Assembly (NCBI GenBank): GCA_937974275.1
Contig: CALJIF010000093.1
Location: 1-8,633 of the forward strand
Direction: 5' to 3'
Origin: an uncultured Flavobacteriales bacterium
GTDB taxonomy: Bacteria; Bacteroidota; Bacteroidia; Palsa-965
DNA length: 8,633 bases
The position numbers and the translations under genes are program-made. Under the pieces are notes generated by a model. It searched no databases. It saw only the letters and a list, made by a program, of their open reading frames with translations, and had not been told where the DNA came from. The first letter of the stretch is position 1; every line of letters starts with the position of its first letter. Below are positions 1-5,768 of this stretch, in pieces.

Positions 1-225
1 CCTCCACCTCCCCCGATGACACAATATTTTATTGCGGTGAATGGTCAGCAGCAAGGGCCATTTGATGAAGCATCGTTCCGCGGTATGATTCAGGCCGGAA
101 GTGTGAACAAAGACACGATGGTTTGGAAAAACGGCATGGCTGCATGGACTGCAGCGGGACAAGTTGCAGAATTGGCAAGTCTGTTTATGAATACGCCACC
201 TCCACCGCCGCCACCGGCAGTTTAG
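1..225 (+). CDS. C-terminal end of a GYF_2-domain protein, probably an SPFH-domain (virion core-like) protein; 5' truncated
   Basis: The reading frame is open from base 1 and enters with a run of five prolines before the methionine at 16, so this is the tail of a longer protein and that ATG is internal. About 55 residues then match the GYF_2 (DUF4339) pattern: a QYFIAVNGQQQGPF start, then VWKNGMAAW with the spaced tryptophans, then an Ala/Leu-rich helix. A second run of seven prolines precedes the stop. GYF-type domains generally bind proline-rich peptides. In Bacteroidota and Firmicutes this tail is commonly found on SPFH-domain proteins related to B. subtilis YdjI, next to a zinc-ribbon membrane protein, and such a gene follows here. 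The GYF_2 call is seen in the sequence. The SPFH part lies outside the window and is inferred from context, so other GYF_2 architectures remain possible. Confidence 0.75.
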   Translation, partial: PPPPPMTQYFIAVNGQQQGPFDEASFRGMIQAGSVNKDTMVWKNGMAAWTAAGQVAELASLFMNTPPPPPPPAV

Positions 226-240
226 TAAAACAAAAAATAA

Positions 241-272
241 GGGTATTGAAGTTCAATACCCTTTCCCTTTTC
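241..272 (+). terminator. Hairpin with interrupted T/pyrimidine tract, weak intrinsic terminator or attenuator
   Basis: GGGTATTG (241-248) pairs with CAATACCC (254-261) around the loop AAGTT; two more A-T pairs are formally possible inside the loop. The stem is followed by CTTTCCCTTTTCCC, so the T-tract is broken by cytosines. It starts 15 bases after the stop of the GYF_2 gene and ends 33 bases before the next start. The interrupted tract suggests incomplete termination, which would lower expression of the downstream genes relative to the upstream one. Confidence 0.6.
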
Positions 273-294
273 CCTTCTCACCCTCCAAATTGTT

Positions 295-1428
295 ATGAGT
301 AACGATTTCAACGAAAAAACCCACGAGGTAGAACAGCATAAGGTAAACTGTAAAGATTGCGGTGCAATTCTACAATACAATCCCGGTGTAGAGCAATTGA
401 CTTGTCAATATTGCGGTGCGCAGAATGAAATTGCTGAAGCCAAACAGCCGGTTGTTGTAGAAGAAATAGATTATCACGAGTTTCTTCAGAATGCAGAAAA
501 AAATGCGGAAGCGATTGACATTCCTACCGTTAAATGCGACAACTGCGGCGCTTCTACTACACTGAAAGAAAATGTTACGGCAGATAATTGTCCGTTTTGC
601 GGGACAGCATTGGTCATTAAAGGAGGAACTACTTCACATATCATTAAGCCGAAATATTTATTGCCATTTAAAATCGACAAAAAGAAATCGGCTGATTTAT
701 TTAAAGACTGGCTACACAGCTTGTGGTTTGCCCCGAATGATTTGAAGCAATTTGCGCAGAAGGATCGTTTGAACGGCATCTACATTCCTTATTGGACGTA
801 CGATTCCAAAGCCACGACTCCCTATACCGGAATGCGAGGTGATCATTATTATGTGAGTGAATCGTACACCGTAACGGTAAACGGAAGAACCGAACACAGA
901 ACACGTCAGGTACAAAAAACGCGTTGGTCTCCGGCTTCGGGAACGGTGTTCAATACTTTTGATGATGTATTAGTTGTGGCCAGTGAATCGTTGCCACGCA
1001 ATTATGCGAATGAGCTGGAGCCGTGGGATTTGGAAAATCTGGTTGGTTTTAACGAACAATTCTTGAGTGGATTTATTGCAGAAAAATATCAGGTTGGCGT
1101 TGAAATGGGCTTTGAACAAGCCAAGAAGCGCATGGATCCTGAGATTCAAAGCACGATTTGTCAGAACATCGGCGGTGATGTGCAGAAAATCCTTACCTAC
1201 AGCCCGCATTTCGAAGACATCAGCTTTAAGCATTTATTGTTGCCGATCTGGCTCAGCGCGTACAAGTACAAGGAGAAATCCTATCGCTTTATGATTAACG
1301 GTCGCACCGGCGAAGTGCATGGCGAGCGTCCATACAGTGCATGGAAAATATTCTTCTTCGTATTGACGTTATTAGCTGTAATCGGCGGTGGAATTTATTT
1401 GTGGGTACAATACGGACAAAGTGAATAA
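295..1428 (+). CDS. Double zinc-ribbon protein with C-terminal membrane anchor (YdjG-like)
   Basis: A 377-residue protein with two CxxC...CxxC zinc ribbons at the N-terminus: C19/C22 with C37/C40, and C81/C84 with C99/C102. Both are of the TFIIB/rubredoxin-like type, with CGA or CGT after the knuckles. A mostly polar region of about 240 residues follows (charged, Tyr/Trp-rich, roughly 105-350). One hydrophobic segment at about 352-371 ends six residues before the C-terminus. This predicts a tail-anchored protein with a cytoplasmic zinc-binding head. Zinc-ribbon membrane proteins of this layout neighbour SPFH/virion-core-like genes; B. subtilis YdjG is the studied relative by architecture and acts with YdjH/YdjI and PspA at the membrane. 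The relation here rests on layout and context, not on alignment. No Shine-Dalgarno site precedes the ATG, which is normal for Bacteroidota. It is likely cotranscribed with the following genes, since only 22 bases separate it from the next start. Confidence 0.8.
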   Translation: MSNDFNEKTHEVEQHKVNCKDCGAILQYNPGVEQLTCQYCGAQNEIAEAKQPVVVEEIDYHEFLQNAEKNAEAIDIPTVKCDNCGASTTLKENVTADNCPFCGTALVIKGGTTSHIIKPKYLLPFKIDKKKSADLFKDWLHSLWFAPNDLKQFAQKDRLNGIYIPYWTYDSKATTPYTGMRGDHYYVSESYTVTVNGRTEHRTRQVQKTRWSPASGTVFNTFDDVLVVASESLPRNYANELEPWDLENLVGFNEQFLSGFIAEKYQVGVEMGFEQAKKRMDPEIQSTICQNIGGDVQKILTYSPHFEDISFKHLLLPIWLSAYKYKEKSYRFMINGRTGEVHGERPYSAWKIFFFVLTLLAVIGGGIYLWVQYGQSE

Positions 1429-1450
1429 TTAAAATAGAATATTAAATACT

Positions 1451-1825
1451 ATGGCATATTTAACCGATCAGCAGGCACAAACCCTGGCTGACGCGATACG
1501 AGGGAACGAAAAAGCGCAAACCAATCTTCAACGTCTGGGAAAACCGGAATTGATTATGGTATTGGATGCCATTGCTTTCGGAGATGATCATGCGGTGGAG
1601 TGGCTTCGCGAAAACGGGCACGACGACTGGGGATTATTCATTACCGCAATTGATGGCGATCCTTACGCTATTCAAGGTTTATTTGATACGAAAAACGCAC
1701 GATTAGCGCAAGTTGCAGGATATGTGTTGGGAGAACAGCGTCAGATTGAATATTTGCAAAAGAACAATCTGAAAGCCTGGATCAATTTGGCAGAAGCTAT
1801 TGCCGAACAATTGTCGGAGGAATAA
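1451..1825 (+). CDS. Small repeat protein A, four ~25-residue repeats, function unknown
   Basis: A 124-residue soluble protein with no signal peptide or membrane segment. I do not recognise its family. From residue 12 it splits into four units of 26, 26, 25 and 25 residues (12-37, 38-63, 64-88, 89-113) plus a cap AEAIAEQLSEE. The loose consensus is AxAIxGDxxAxxWLxxN followed by a second amphipathic stretch. Examples are LADAIRGNEKA, LDAIAFGDDHAVEWL and ITAIDGDPYAI. Regular Ala/Leu/Trp spacing with a Gly-Asp or Gly-Asn turn suggests pairs of helices stacked as a solenoid, as in HEAT- or Sel1-like folds, but it matches neither motif by eye. The next gene encodes the same repeat. Location 22 bases after the zinc-ribbon gene suggests one operon. 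A scaffold or binding role is inference only. Confidence 0.75.
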   Translation: MAYLTDQQAQTLADAIRGNEKAQTNLQRLGKPELIMVLDAIAFGDDHAVEWLRENGHDDWGLFITAIDGDPYAIQGLFDTKNARLAQVAGYVLGEQRQIEYLQKNNLKAWINLAEAIAEQLSEE

Positions 1826-2175
1826 GGATGCAGGTACACGTTTATCACGGCGATTCCATTCGTTTGTTTGCTCAATTGTTTCAGGCACGCAATGCTGCTG
1901 CTTACAATCGATTAATTGAACGTAACGAGCGGGAACTGATTGAAGCATTTGAGTTCATCAAGAGCGGTCGTGATGAATCGTTTAACTGGCTGTTGGATCG
2001 TAAACATTTCGAAGTCGCCGCATTTGCGAATGCTGTTCGTGGCGATAAAAAGGCTTTTGTTTGGCTGATGCAGAATAAGAGCATTTTCTGGGCTGCAACA
2101 GCTAATGCGGTAAACAAGGATAAAGATGCCATGTTATGGCTGAAACGCAACAACTTTTTGGTGTATGCGGCATTG
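1484..2175 (+). repeat. Coding repeats: two sets of four ~25-residue units shared by adjacent genes
   Basis: The repeat arrays of the two neighbouring genes each span 102 codons (1484-1789 and 1870-2175), with unit lengths 26-26-25-25 in both. Both end in an AEAI cap. Within the second protein, units three and four (residues 67-91 and 92-116) share 12 of 25 residues, including ANAV, DK, WL and the final AA. The matching register indicates an old tandem gene duplication on top of internal duplication. The similarity is visible in protein rather than in DNA. Confidence 0.7.
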
Positions 2176-2247
2176 GCGGAAGCCATTATTGAGTTCAATA
2201 AATTTAATAATGAAGACTTTGCCGGATATTATAAATCTCCATTTTAA
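1828..2247 (+). CDS. Small repeat protein B, paralogue of the preceding gene, function unknown
   Basis: A 139-residue protein starting two bases after the stop of the preceding gene. GGAGG (1816-1820), inside the end of that gene, lies seven bases before the ATG, an unusually good ribosome site for this genome, so coupled translation is likely. Residues 15-40, 41-66, 67-91 and 92-116 are four units of the same repeat as in the preceding protein, here more regular, with WL at the centre of units two to four (54-55, 79-80, 104-105). A cap AEAIIEF and a short polar tail ending YYKSPF follow. There is no signal peptide or membrane segment. The many alanines and aromatic residues at fixed spacing point to a helical solenoid. 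No enzyme motif is visible, and function is unknown. The shared layout suggests that the two proteins bind related partners or each other. Confidence 0.75.
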   Translation: MQVHVYHGDSIRLFAQLFQARNAAAYNRLIERNERELIEAFEFIKSGRDESFNWLLDRKHFEVAAFANAVRGDKKAFVWLMQNKSIFWAATANAVNKDKDAMLWLKRNNFLVYAALAEAIIEFNKFNNEDFAGYYKSPF

Positions 2248-2254
2248 TTAAAAT

Positions 2255-2491
2255 ATGCGTGTTGTAGGCACTATTCCGCATCCACAGATCAGGATTACTG
2301 TTTTTCATATGAATGATAAATTCATTGTGAAGTTTGAAGCCGGTCCGATGGAGCAAACTCTCAAATTTGCTCAGGAAGATGTGGGCGGTGTTGAAGCAAT
2401 TCAGGCGCGTTTAACCGACGAATTACTGCAACGCATTGTTGCGCGCTTTCATGAAATGATGGCGGATGCGAAGGTGATTGCGGGAAGGTAA
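2255..2491 (+). CDS. Conserved-looking 78-residue protein of unknown function
   Basis: A small protein beginning MRVVGTIPHPQIRITVFHMN. The first half looks like alternating beta strands (IRITVFH, KFIVKFEAG, QTLKF). The second half looks like two helices, with VEAIQARL and LLQRIVARFHEMM. I associate this shape with small Bacteroidota proteins of no assigned function, but cannot name a family. The ATG at 2255 is chosen because the IPHP segment before the internal ATG (2309) looks structured and the start lies only seven bases after the preceding stop. It closes the plus-strand unit; the minus-strand gene on the other side ends five bases away, with no terminator between them. Confidence 0.65.
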   Translation: MRVVGTIPHPQIRITVFHMNDKFIVKFEAGPMEQTLKFAQEDVGGVEAIQARLTDELLQRIVARFHEMMADAKVIAGR

Positions 2492-2496
2492 TTCAG

Positions 2497-2922
2497 CTAT
2501 CGGGATTTGATGGTAAATCCTTTAGGTGCCATGAGTTTTTCGAAATCATACATGTTGATGTACAACGACACGGTATCCGACGAGCCTTGGTACGAAACCC
2601 GATAAATATCCAATAAAGCGCTGCCCATAAAACCATTTTTACTTGGAGTCGGGCAACAGCTTCCGGCACGGAAATACGAAATACGCTCACCGTTAGGACC
2701 TGCAAGCGCGTTAAGAAATCGTCGTTCATTTAACGGTCCTTGGTTGGACTTAACACCACCAACTTTAATGGGATTAGAACTGGAAAAACCATACGTTGGA
2801 TCTGTAGCTATCTGCGTCAACAAAAACGTTTGTGAATCCAACAATTTGGCTTGTTTGCTGCACCCTCCAAAGGTGTAAAGTACTGCTATCAGTACAAAAA
2901 CAGCCGGAACTAATCTTCTCAT
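2497..2922 (-). CDS. Small lipoprotein of the NPIKVGG / GSCC family
   Basis: A 141-residue predicted lipoprotein. MRR, a hydrophobic stretch and a lipobox-like FGGC place the lipidated cysteine at residue 21. The mature part carries TDPTYGFSSSNPIKVGG (40-56), NERRFLNALAGPNGE (65-79), a GSCC pair (C89, C90) and a C-terminal LYINMYDFEKL strand. I recognise this pattern from Bacteroidota proteins often labelled '2-dehydro-3-deoxyphosphooctonate aldolase' in databases. Nothing here resembles the (beta/alpha)8 barrel of KdsA and the protein is far too short, so that label should not be copied. The ATG at 2922 is preferred over the TTG directly before it. It is probably the last gene of a minus-strand unit, 48 bases after the previous stop. 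True function unknown. Confidence 0.75.
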   Translation of the reverse strand: MRRLVPAVFVLIAVLYTFGGCSKQAKLLDSQTFLLTQIATDPTYGFSSSNPIKVGGVKSNQGPLNERRFLNALAGPNGERISYFRAGSCCPTPSKNGFMGSALLDIYRVSYQGSSDTVSLYINMYDFEKLMAPKGFTIKSR

Positions 2923-2970
2923 CAATATTCAATTATTACTTTAACTACTTATTAAATTGCAGTATTAAAT

Positions 2971-3687
2971 TTATTGAATTTCCTCCGGATCGAAACTATA
3001 AGATACATAGCGCAACCTGTCATTATAAAACTTGTATGTTGCTTTGTAAGACTTCCGTCCATACTTCGGATAGCGCTCAGCGTCCTTCTCCTTGGGTTGA
3101 TAGACCACAGTTAGCGTATCGTCTTTCAGCCATTGTGTAACCGCTTGTTGCTGGTAAATGTTTTTCACTTCGTATGGTTCGTGCCCGATGTGAATTCTAT
3201 ACCCGGTAAATATATTCGGAACCGTTACAAAATTCTCCACAACAGGTGCACCAATCTTCTTTTCTTTAGAACTGATGACTTCCAGTTTATACGGCACATA
3301 ACTTCCGACTTTATTCAATTGCGAATAAATCCGGAAGTGCTCGGTTTGTTTTCTGTTGGTGAAGTAAGAAACCATTCTGTCATTACTCAACTCCTTGGAA
3401 TTATTTCCGTGTTGCGAGAAATAACTGCTCAAACTGTCCGCATTTCCTAAAGGAACTCCATCAATCATAGAATCCGGTGGAAACGCGTACGTACCGGGCT
3501 TCCCGATAACTAATTCTTCCGGAGTTTCGCTGTAGCCGGGTTGTTCTTTTTCAGCCTGCTTTTCGGTGATGGTTTTTTCTTCTTCACTTTTTGAGTTATC
3601 GAAAGGACTTAAAATGAGTCCATCACATCCCGTGAAAAACACTAACGCGGAAACAACAATTACAGTCGATAAAATATTGTTATACAA
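2971..3687 (-). CDS. Predicted lipoprotein, function unknown
   Basis: The only usual start in a suitable place is TTG at 3687, giving 238 residues. It overlaps the end of the upstream AhpD-like gene by eight bases. A hydrophobic stretch ends in FFTGC, a good lipobox with the cysteine at residue 21. A Glu/Lys-rich linker (about 33-55) follows, typical of a spacer after a lipid anchor. The rest is a Tyr-rich, strand-like domain with the segments YVPYKLEVISSKEKK and GYRIHIGHEPYEV, ending in ATYKFYNDRLRYVSYSFDP. I recognise no family. The predicted signal peptide has no Lys or Arg before its hydrophobic core. The open frame continues upstream to a stop at 3736-3738 and includes an Arg there, so the real start may be an unusual codon further up. 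Overlap and strand place it in one operon with the AhpD-like gene. Confidence 0.65.
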   Translation of the reverse strand: MYNNILSTVIVVSALVFFTGCDGLILSPFDNSKSEEEKTITEKQAEKEQPGYSETPEELVIGKPGTYAFPPDSMIDGVPLGNADSLSSYFSQHGNNSKELSNDRMVSYFTNRKQTEHFRIYSQLNKVGSYVPYKLEVISSKEKKIGAPVVENFVTVPNIFTGYRIHIGHEPYEVKNIYQQQAVTQWLKDDTLTVVYQPKEKDAERYPKYGRKSYKATYKFYNDRLRYVSYSFDPEEIQ

Positions 3688-4234
3688 AGTCTGAAGGCGT
3701 ATTAAATAAATGATTATTATAGTTACTGATCGTTTTTAACGCAATAGCCTGGATAATATCCAAAATGTGATGTTCCGTAAAACCGGCAGCGATAAAGGCA
3801 TTCACCTCACTCTGATCAGGAAAGCCACGTTTGTTCACCATTATTTGAACAAACTGCGACAAGGCCTGCATTTTCGTATCGGGTAACGGGTTCCCGTTTA
3901 CAATCGCTTCTGAAATTGCAGGATTCATTTTCCATACCTGATCGGCCATATATCGATGACCAATAATGCAATACTCACAACTATTGAGCACGCTGATAGT
4001 TAATAAAACAACTTCCTGTTCCTCTGATGAGAATTTGCTTTGTGTACGAAAACTATTGTATCCGGTAATGTACATTTCCAACAATGCCGGAGCATTAGCC
4101 ATTCTTGAAAACATATTGGGAATCATACCTCCCGAAAGTTCCATGCCTTTTAGTAATGCTGCCTTCGCTGCTTCATCCGCAGTTTCCAATTGTACAGGTG
4201 TCAGTTGCACCAATGCTGCTGTTGCCATTTTCAT
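3680..4234 (-). CDS. AhpD-like carboxymuconolactone decarboxylase family protein
   Basis: A 184-residue protein with the alkylhydroperoxidase AhpD-core pattern: Glu74, then CEYC with C86 and C89, then His93. The spacing E-x11-C-x2-C-x3-H equals that of the catalytic Glu/Cys/Cys/His set of Mycobacterium AhpD, so a redox-active dithiol is likely. PNMFSRMANAPALLE (39-53), upstream of the motif, is typical of the uncharacterised CMD-family peroxidase-like proteins. It is expected in the cytoplasm, reducing peroxides or acting as a disulfide reductase; the substrate cannot be told. The first ATG (4234) is used; a second ATG two codons on (4228) is equally possible. It is the first gene of the minus-strand unit with the two lipoproteins and divergent from a transporter gene. 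Family assignment is firm, but specific function is open. Confidence 0.88.
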   Translation of the reverse strand: MKMATAALVQLTPVQLETADEAAKAALLKGMELSGGMIPNMFSRMANAPALLEMYITGYNSFRTQSKFSSEEQEVVLLTISVLNSCEYCIIGHRYMADQVWKMNPAISEAIVNGNPLPDTKMQALSQFVQIMVNKRGFPDQSEVNAFIAAGFTEHHILDIIQAIALKTISNYNNHLFNTPSDFV

Positions 4235-4368
4235 ATCGTTTTTGGGTGAACATAAATATAATTCATTTCGCTTGATTTATAGTGCTTCCATACTACAAGC
4301 GTTGTGCGAAGAAATTGCTGCTCCTTGTTTTACCGTGCTACAATGTTTTCGGTACATTTGTCCGCTTC
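4235..4368. promoter_or_regulatory. Divergent intergenic region between the AhpD-like gene and the MFS gene
   Basis: These 134 bases must hold promoters for both divergent genes. On the minus strand TATATTTA (4253-4260) is one mismatch from the Bacteroidota -7 consensus TAnnTTTG and lies about 20 bases before the start codon, but no TTG stands at the right distance upstream. On the plus strand TACATTTG (4353-4360) is a perfect -7 match, but it is only nine bases before the ATG and its nearest TTG is 25 bases away. Neither site is convincing alone. Confidence 0.35.
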
Positions 4369-5646
4369 ATGAGCAACAACCATCCATCGGAAATTGAACA
4401 ACGCCCGGATCCTTTTGCGGCACTGCGCATCAAGGACTTCAGCATATTTCTGATTTCCCGATTCTTTTTAACACTTGGTGTTCAGATACAAAGTGTGGTT
4501 GTCGGTATTCAGCTGTATGAAATCACTAAAGATCCGCTTGCTGTAGGAGCGATCGGACTTTCGGAAGCGATTCCGTTTATCCTCATTTCATTATTTGCCG
4601 GGCACGTTGCGGATATTGTGCGTCGTAAATACATCATCATTGGTGCGTTGTCATTTCTGCTTATTGCCACATGGGCTTTATTTGCAGTAAGTCTGGATCA
4701 GGCTAAATTAGTAGCGTTCGGAACATGGCCTATTTACGGAATCATATTTTGTACAGGAATTGCGCGAGGTTTTTTAGGACCTGTGTTTCCGGCGTTTTTA
4801 TATCAATTAGTACCTCGACATCTCATTCCGAATGCAGCAACCTGGCAAAGCAACTTGTGGCAAACCGCAGCGGTTCTGGGACCTGCAGCGGGTGGTATTT
4901 TATTCGGTTTTATTGATGCATCGGGAGCTTACGGTGTATCGGCGACATTACTCACTATTGCTTTGGTAGCGATACTTTTTGTGACCAATCATCCTTTACC
5001 GAAAATTGAAACACAAGAAAATTTAGGTCAACGACTAACTGCGGGATTCCGATTTGTATTCAGCAATAAAGTCATGCTGAGTGCTTTCGGGTTGGATTTA
5101 TTCGCCGTGTTGTTTGGTGGCGCCGTTGCGATGATTCCGTTTTTCGTAAATGAAGTGTTGCATCCGCCTGCAGGAACGGAAGATTTTTTTGTAGGCATTT
5201 TGCGTGCAGCTCCCGCTATTGGCGCCATTACCATGGGTTTGCTGATGACCCGCTTTCCTCCTACCCGTATGGCCGGAAGGAATTTGTTTATTGCGGTAAG
5301 TGGATTCGGTTTATGCATTATCGGATTCGGTTTATCCACCAACGTCTGGTTGTCGTTTGCAATTTTAGTTATGAGCGGCGCATTTGACAGTGTTAGTGTT
5401 GTTATACGCAGCACCATTTTACAACTATTAACTCCGGATCACATGCGCGGTCGTGTTTCTGCGGTGAACGGCATTTTTATCGGTTCATCGAATGAGATCG
5501 GTGAATTTGAGAGTGGTACAGCCGCGCGCTTGTTGGGACTAGTGCCATCGGTGATATTTGGTGGCAGCATGACTATTTTAATTGTCCTGTTTATTTATCT
5601 CGCAGTGCCCAAATTGCGCAAACTGAATCTCGACAAGCTCATTTAA
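4369..5646 (+). CDS. Major facilitator superfamily transporter, MFS_3/EntS-like
   Basis: A 425-residue integral membrane protein with roughly 11-12 hydrophobic segments. Motif A lies between TM2 and TM3 as GHVADIVRRK (78-87). The first half ends with the usual charged central loop (PKIETQENLGQRL). In the second half HMRGRVSAVNGIF followed by a SNEIGEFESG segment is typical of the MFS_3 group, which includes the enterobactin exporter EntS and many uncharacterised drug or metabolite exporters. Proton-coupled export is therefore likely; the substrate cannot be inferred. The ATG at 4369 is chosen because the frame upstream to the GTG at 4282 encodes a Lys/Leu/Cys-rich stretch unlike an MFS N-terminus and would occupy most of the divergent promoter region. 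It stands alone on its strand. The stem-loop 3' of it at 5682-5708 could end both this gene and the convergent one. Confidence 0.88.
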   Translation: MSNNHPSEIEQRPDPFAALRIKDFSIFLISRFFLTLGVQIQSVVVGIQLYEITKDPLAVGAIGLSEAIPFILISLFAGHVADIVRRKYIIIGALSFLLIATWALFAVSLDQAKLVAFGTWPIYGIIFCTGIARGFLGPVFPAFLYQLVPRHLIPNAATWQSNLWQTAAVLGPAAGGILFGFIDASGAYGVSATLLTIALVAILFVTNHPLPKIETQENLGQRLTAGFRFVFSNKVMLSAFGLDLFAVLFGGAVAMIPFFVNEVLHPPAGTEDFFVGILRAAPAIGAITMGLLMTRFPPTRMAGRNLFIAVSGFGLCIIGFGLSTNVWLSFAILVMSGAFDSVSVVIRSTILQLLTPDHMRGRVSAVNGIFIGSSNEIGEFESGTAARLLGLVPSVIFGGSMTILIVLFIYLAVPKLRKLNLDKLI

Positions 5647-5675
5647 TTTTCGTTCATCGTAATTGTTTACGCCAT

Positions 5676-5708
5676 AAAAAAGCCCCGCAGACACCATCAC
5701 TGCAGGGC
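5676..5708 (-). terminator. Intrinsic terminator of the CsgG-like gene
   Basis: Read on the minus strand, GCCCTGCAG (5708-5700) pairs with CTGCGGGGC (5690-5682), a nine-base stem with one T-G wobble, and is followed at once by six T (5681-5676). This is a textbook rho-independent terminator for the minus-strand gene ending at 5769. On the plus strand the same stem has a C-A mismatch and no T-run, so it would end the MFS transcript poorly. Confidence 0.85.
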
Positions 5709-5709
5709 C

Positions 5710-5744
5710 GAAAAGTTCACTGACTTTTCTGTAACACGTGTTAC
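5710..5744. other. Two further stem-loops: 7-bp hairpin and a perfect 14-bp palindrome
   Basis: GAAAAGT (5710-5716) and ACTTTTC (5723-5729) form a seven-base stem with a six-base loop. Directly after it GTAACACGTGTTAC (5731-5744) is a perfect palindrome centred on CACGTG. Both lie between the stop at 5769 and the terminator, so the minus-strand message would end in three consecutive hairpins. The palindrome could instead be a protein-binding site. Confidence 0.55.
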
Positions 5745-5768
5745 TTAAAACTTATGGTGTTCTACCAA

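Noticed and set aside
970..1233. Minus-strand open frame inside the zinc-ribbon gene
   Set aside because: No start signal or recognisable domain; the plus-strand protein has clear zinc-ribbon and membrane-anchor structure.
2497..2922. Naming the lipoprotein as KDO-8-phosphate synthase
   Set aside because: Length, lipobox and absence of any KdsA barrel motif contradict it; the name would only copy a database label.
4353..4360. TACATTTG as the promoter of the MFS gene
   Set aside because: It matches TAnnTTTG, but the nearest TTG is 25 bases upstream instead of about 19-21, and transcription would start at or just before the ATG; kept only as a remark in the intergenic entry.
4282..4368. Extending the MFS protein to the GTG at 4282
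   Set aside because: The added 29 residues are Cys/Lys/Leu-rich without an MFS-like pattern and would take up most of the divergent promoter region.
5028..5417. Open frame on the minus strand inside the MFS gene (129 codons)
   Set aside because: Low-complexity Asn/Pro/Lys-rich translation, wholly inside a well-supported membrane protein gene; a shadow frame.
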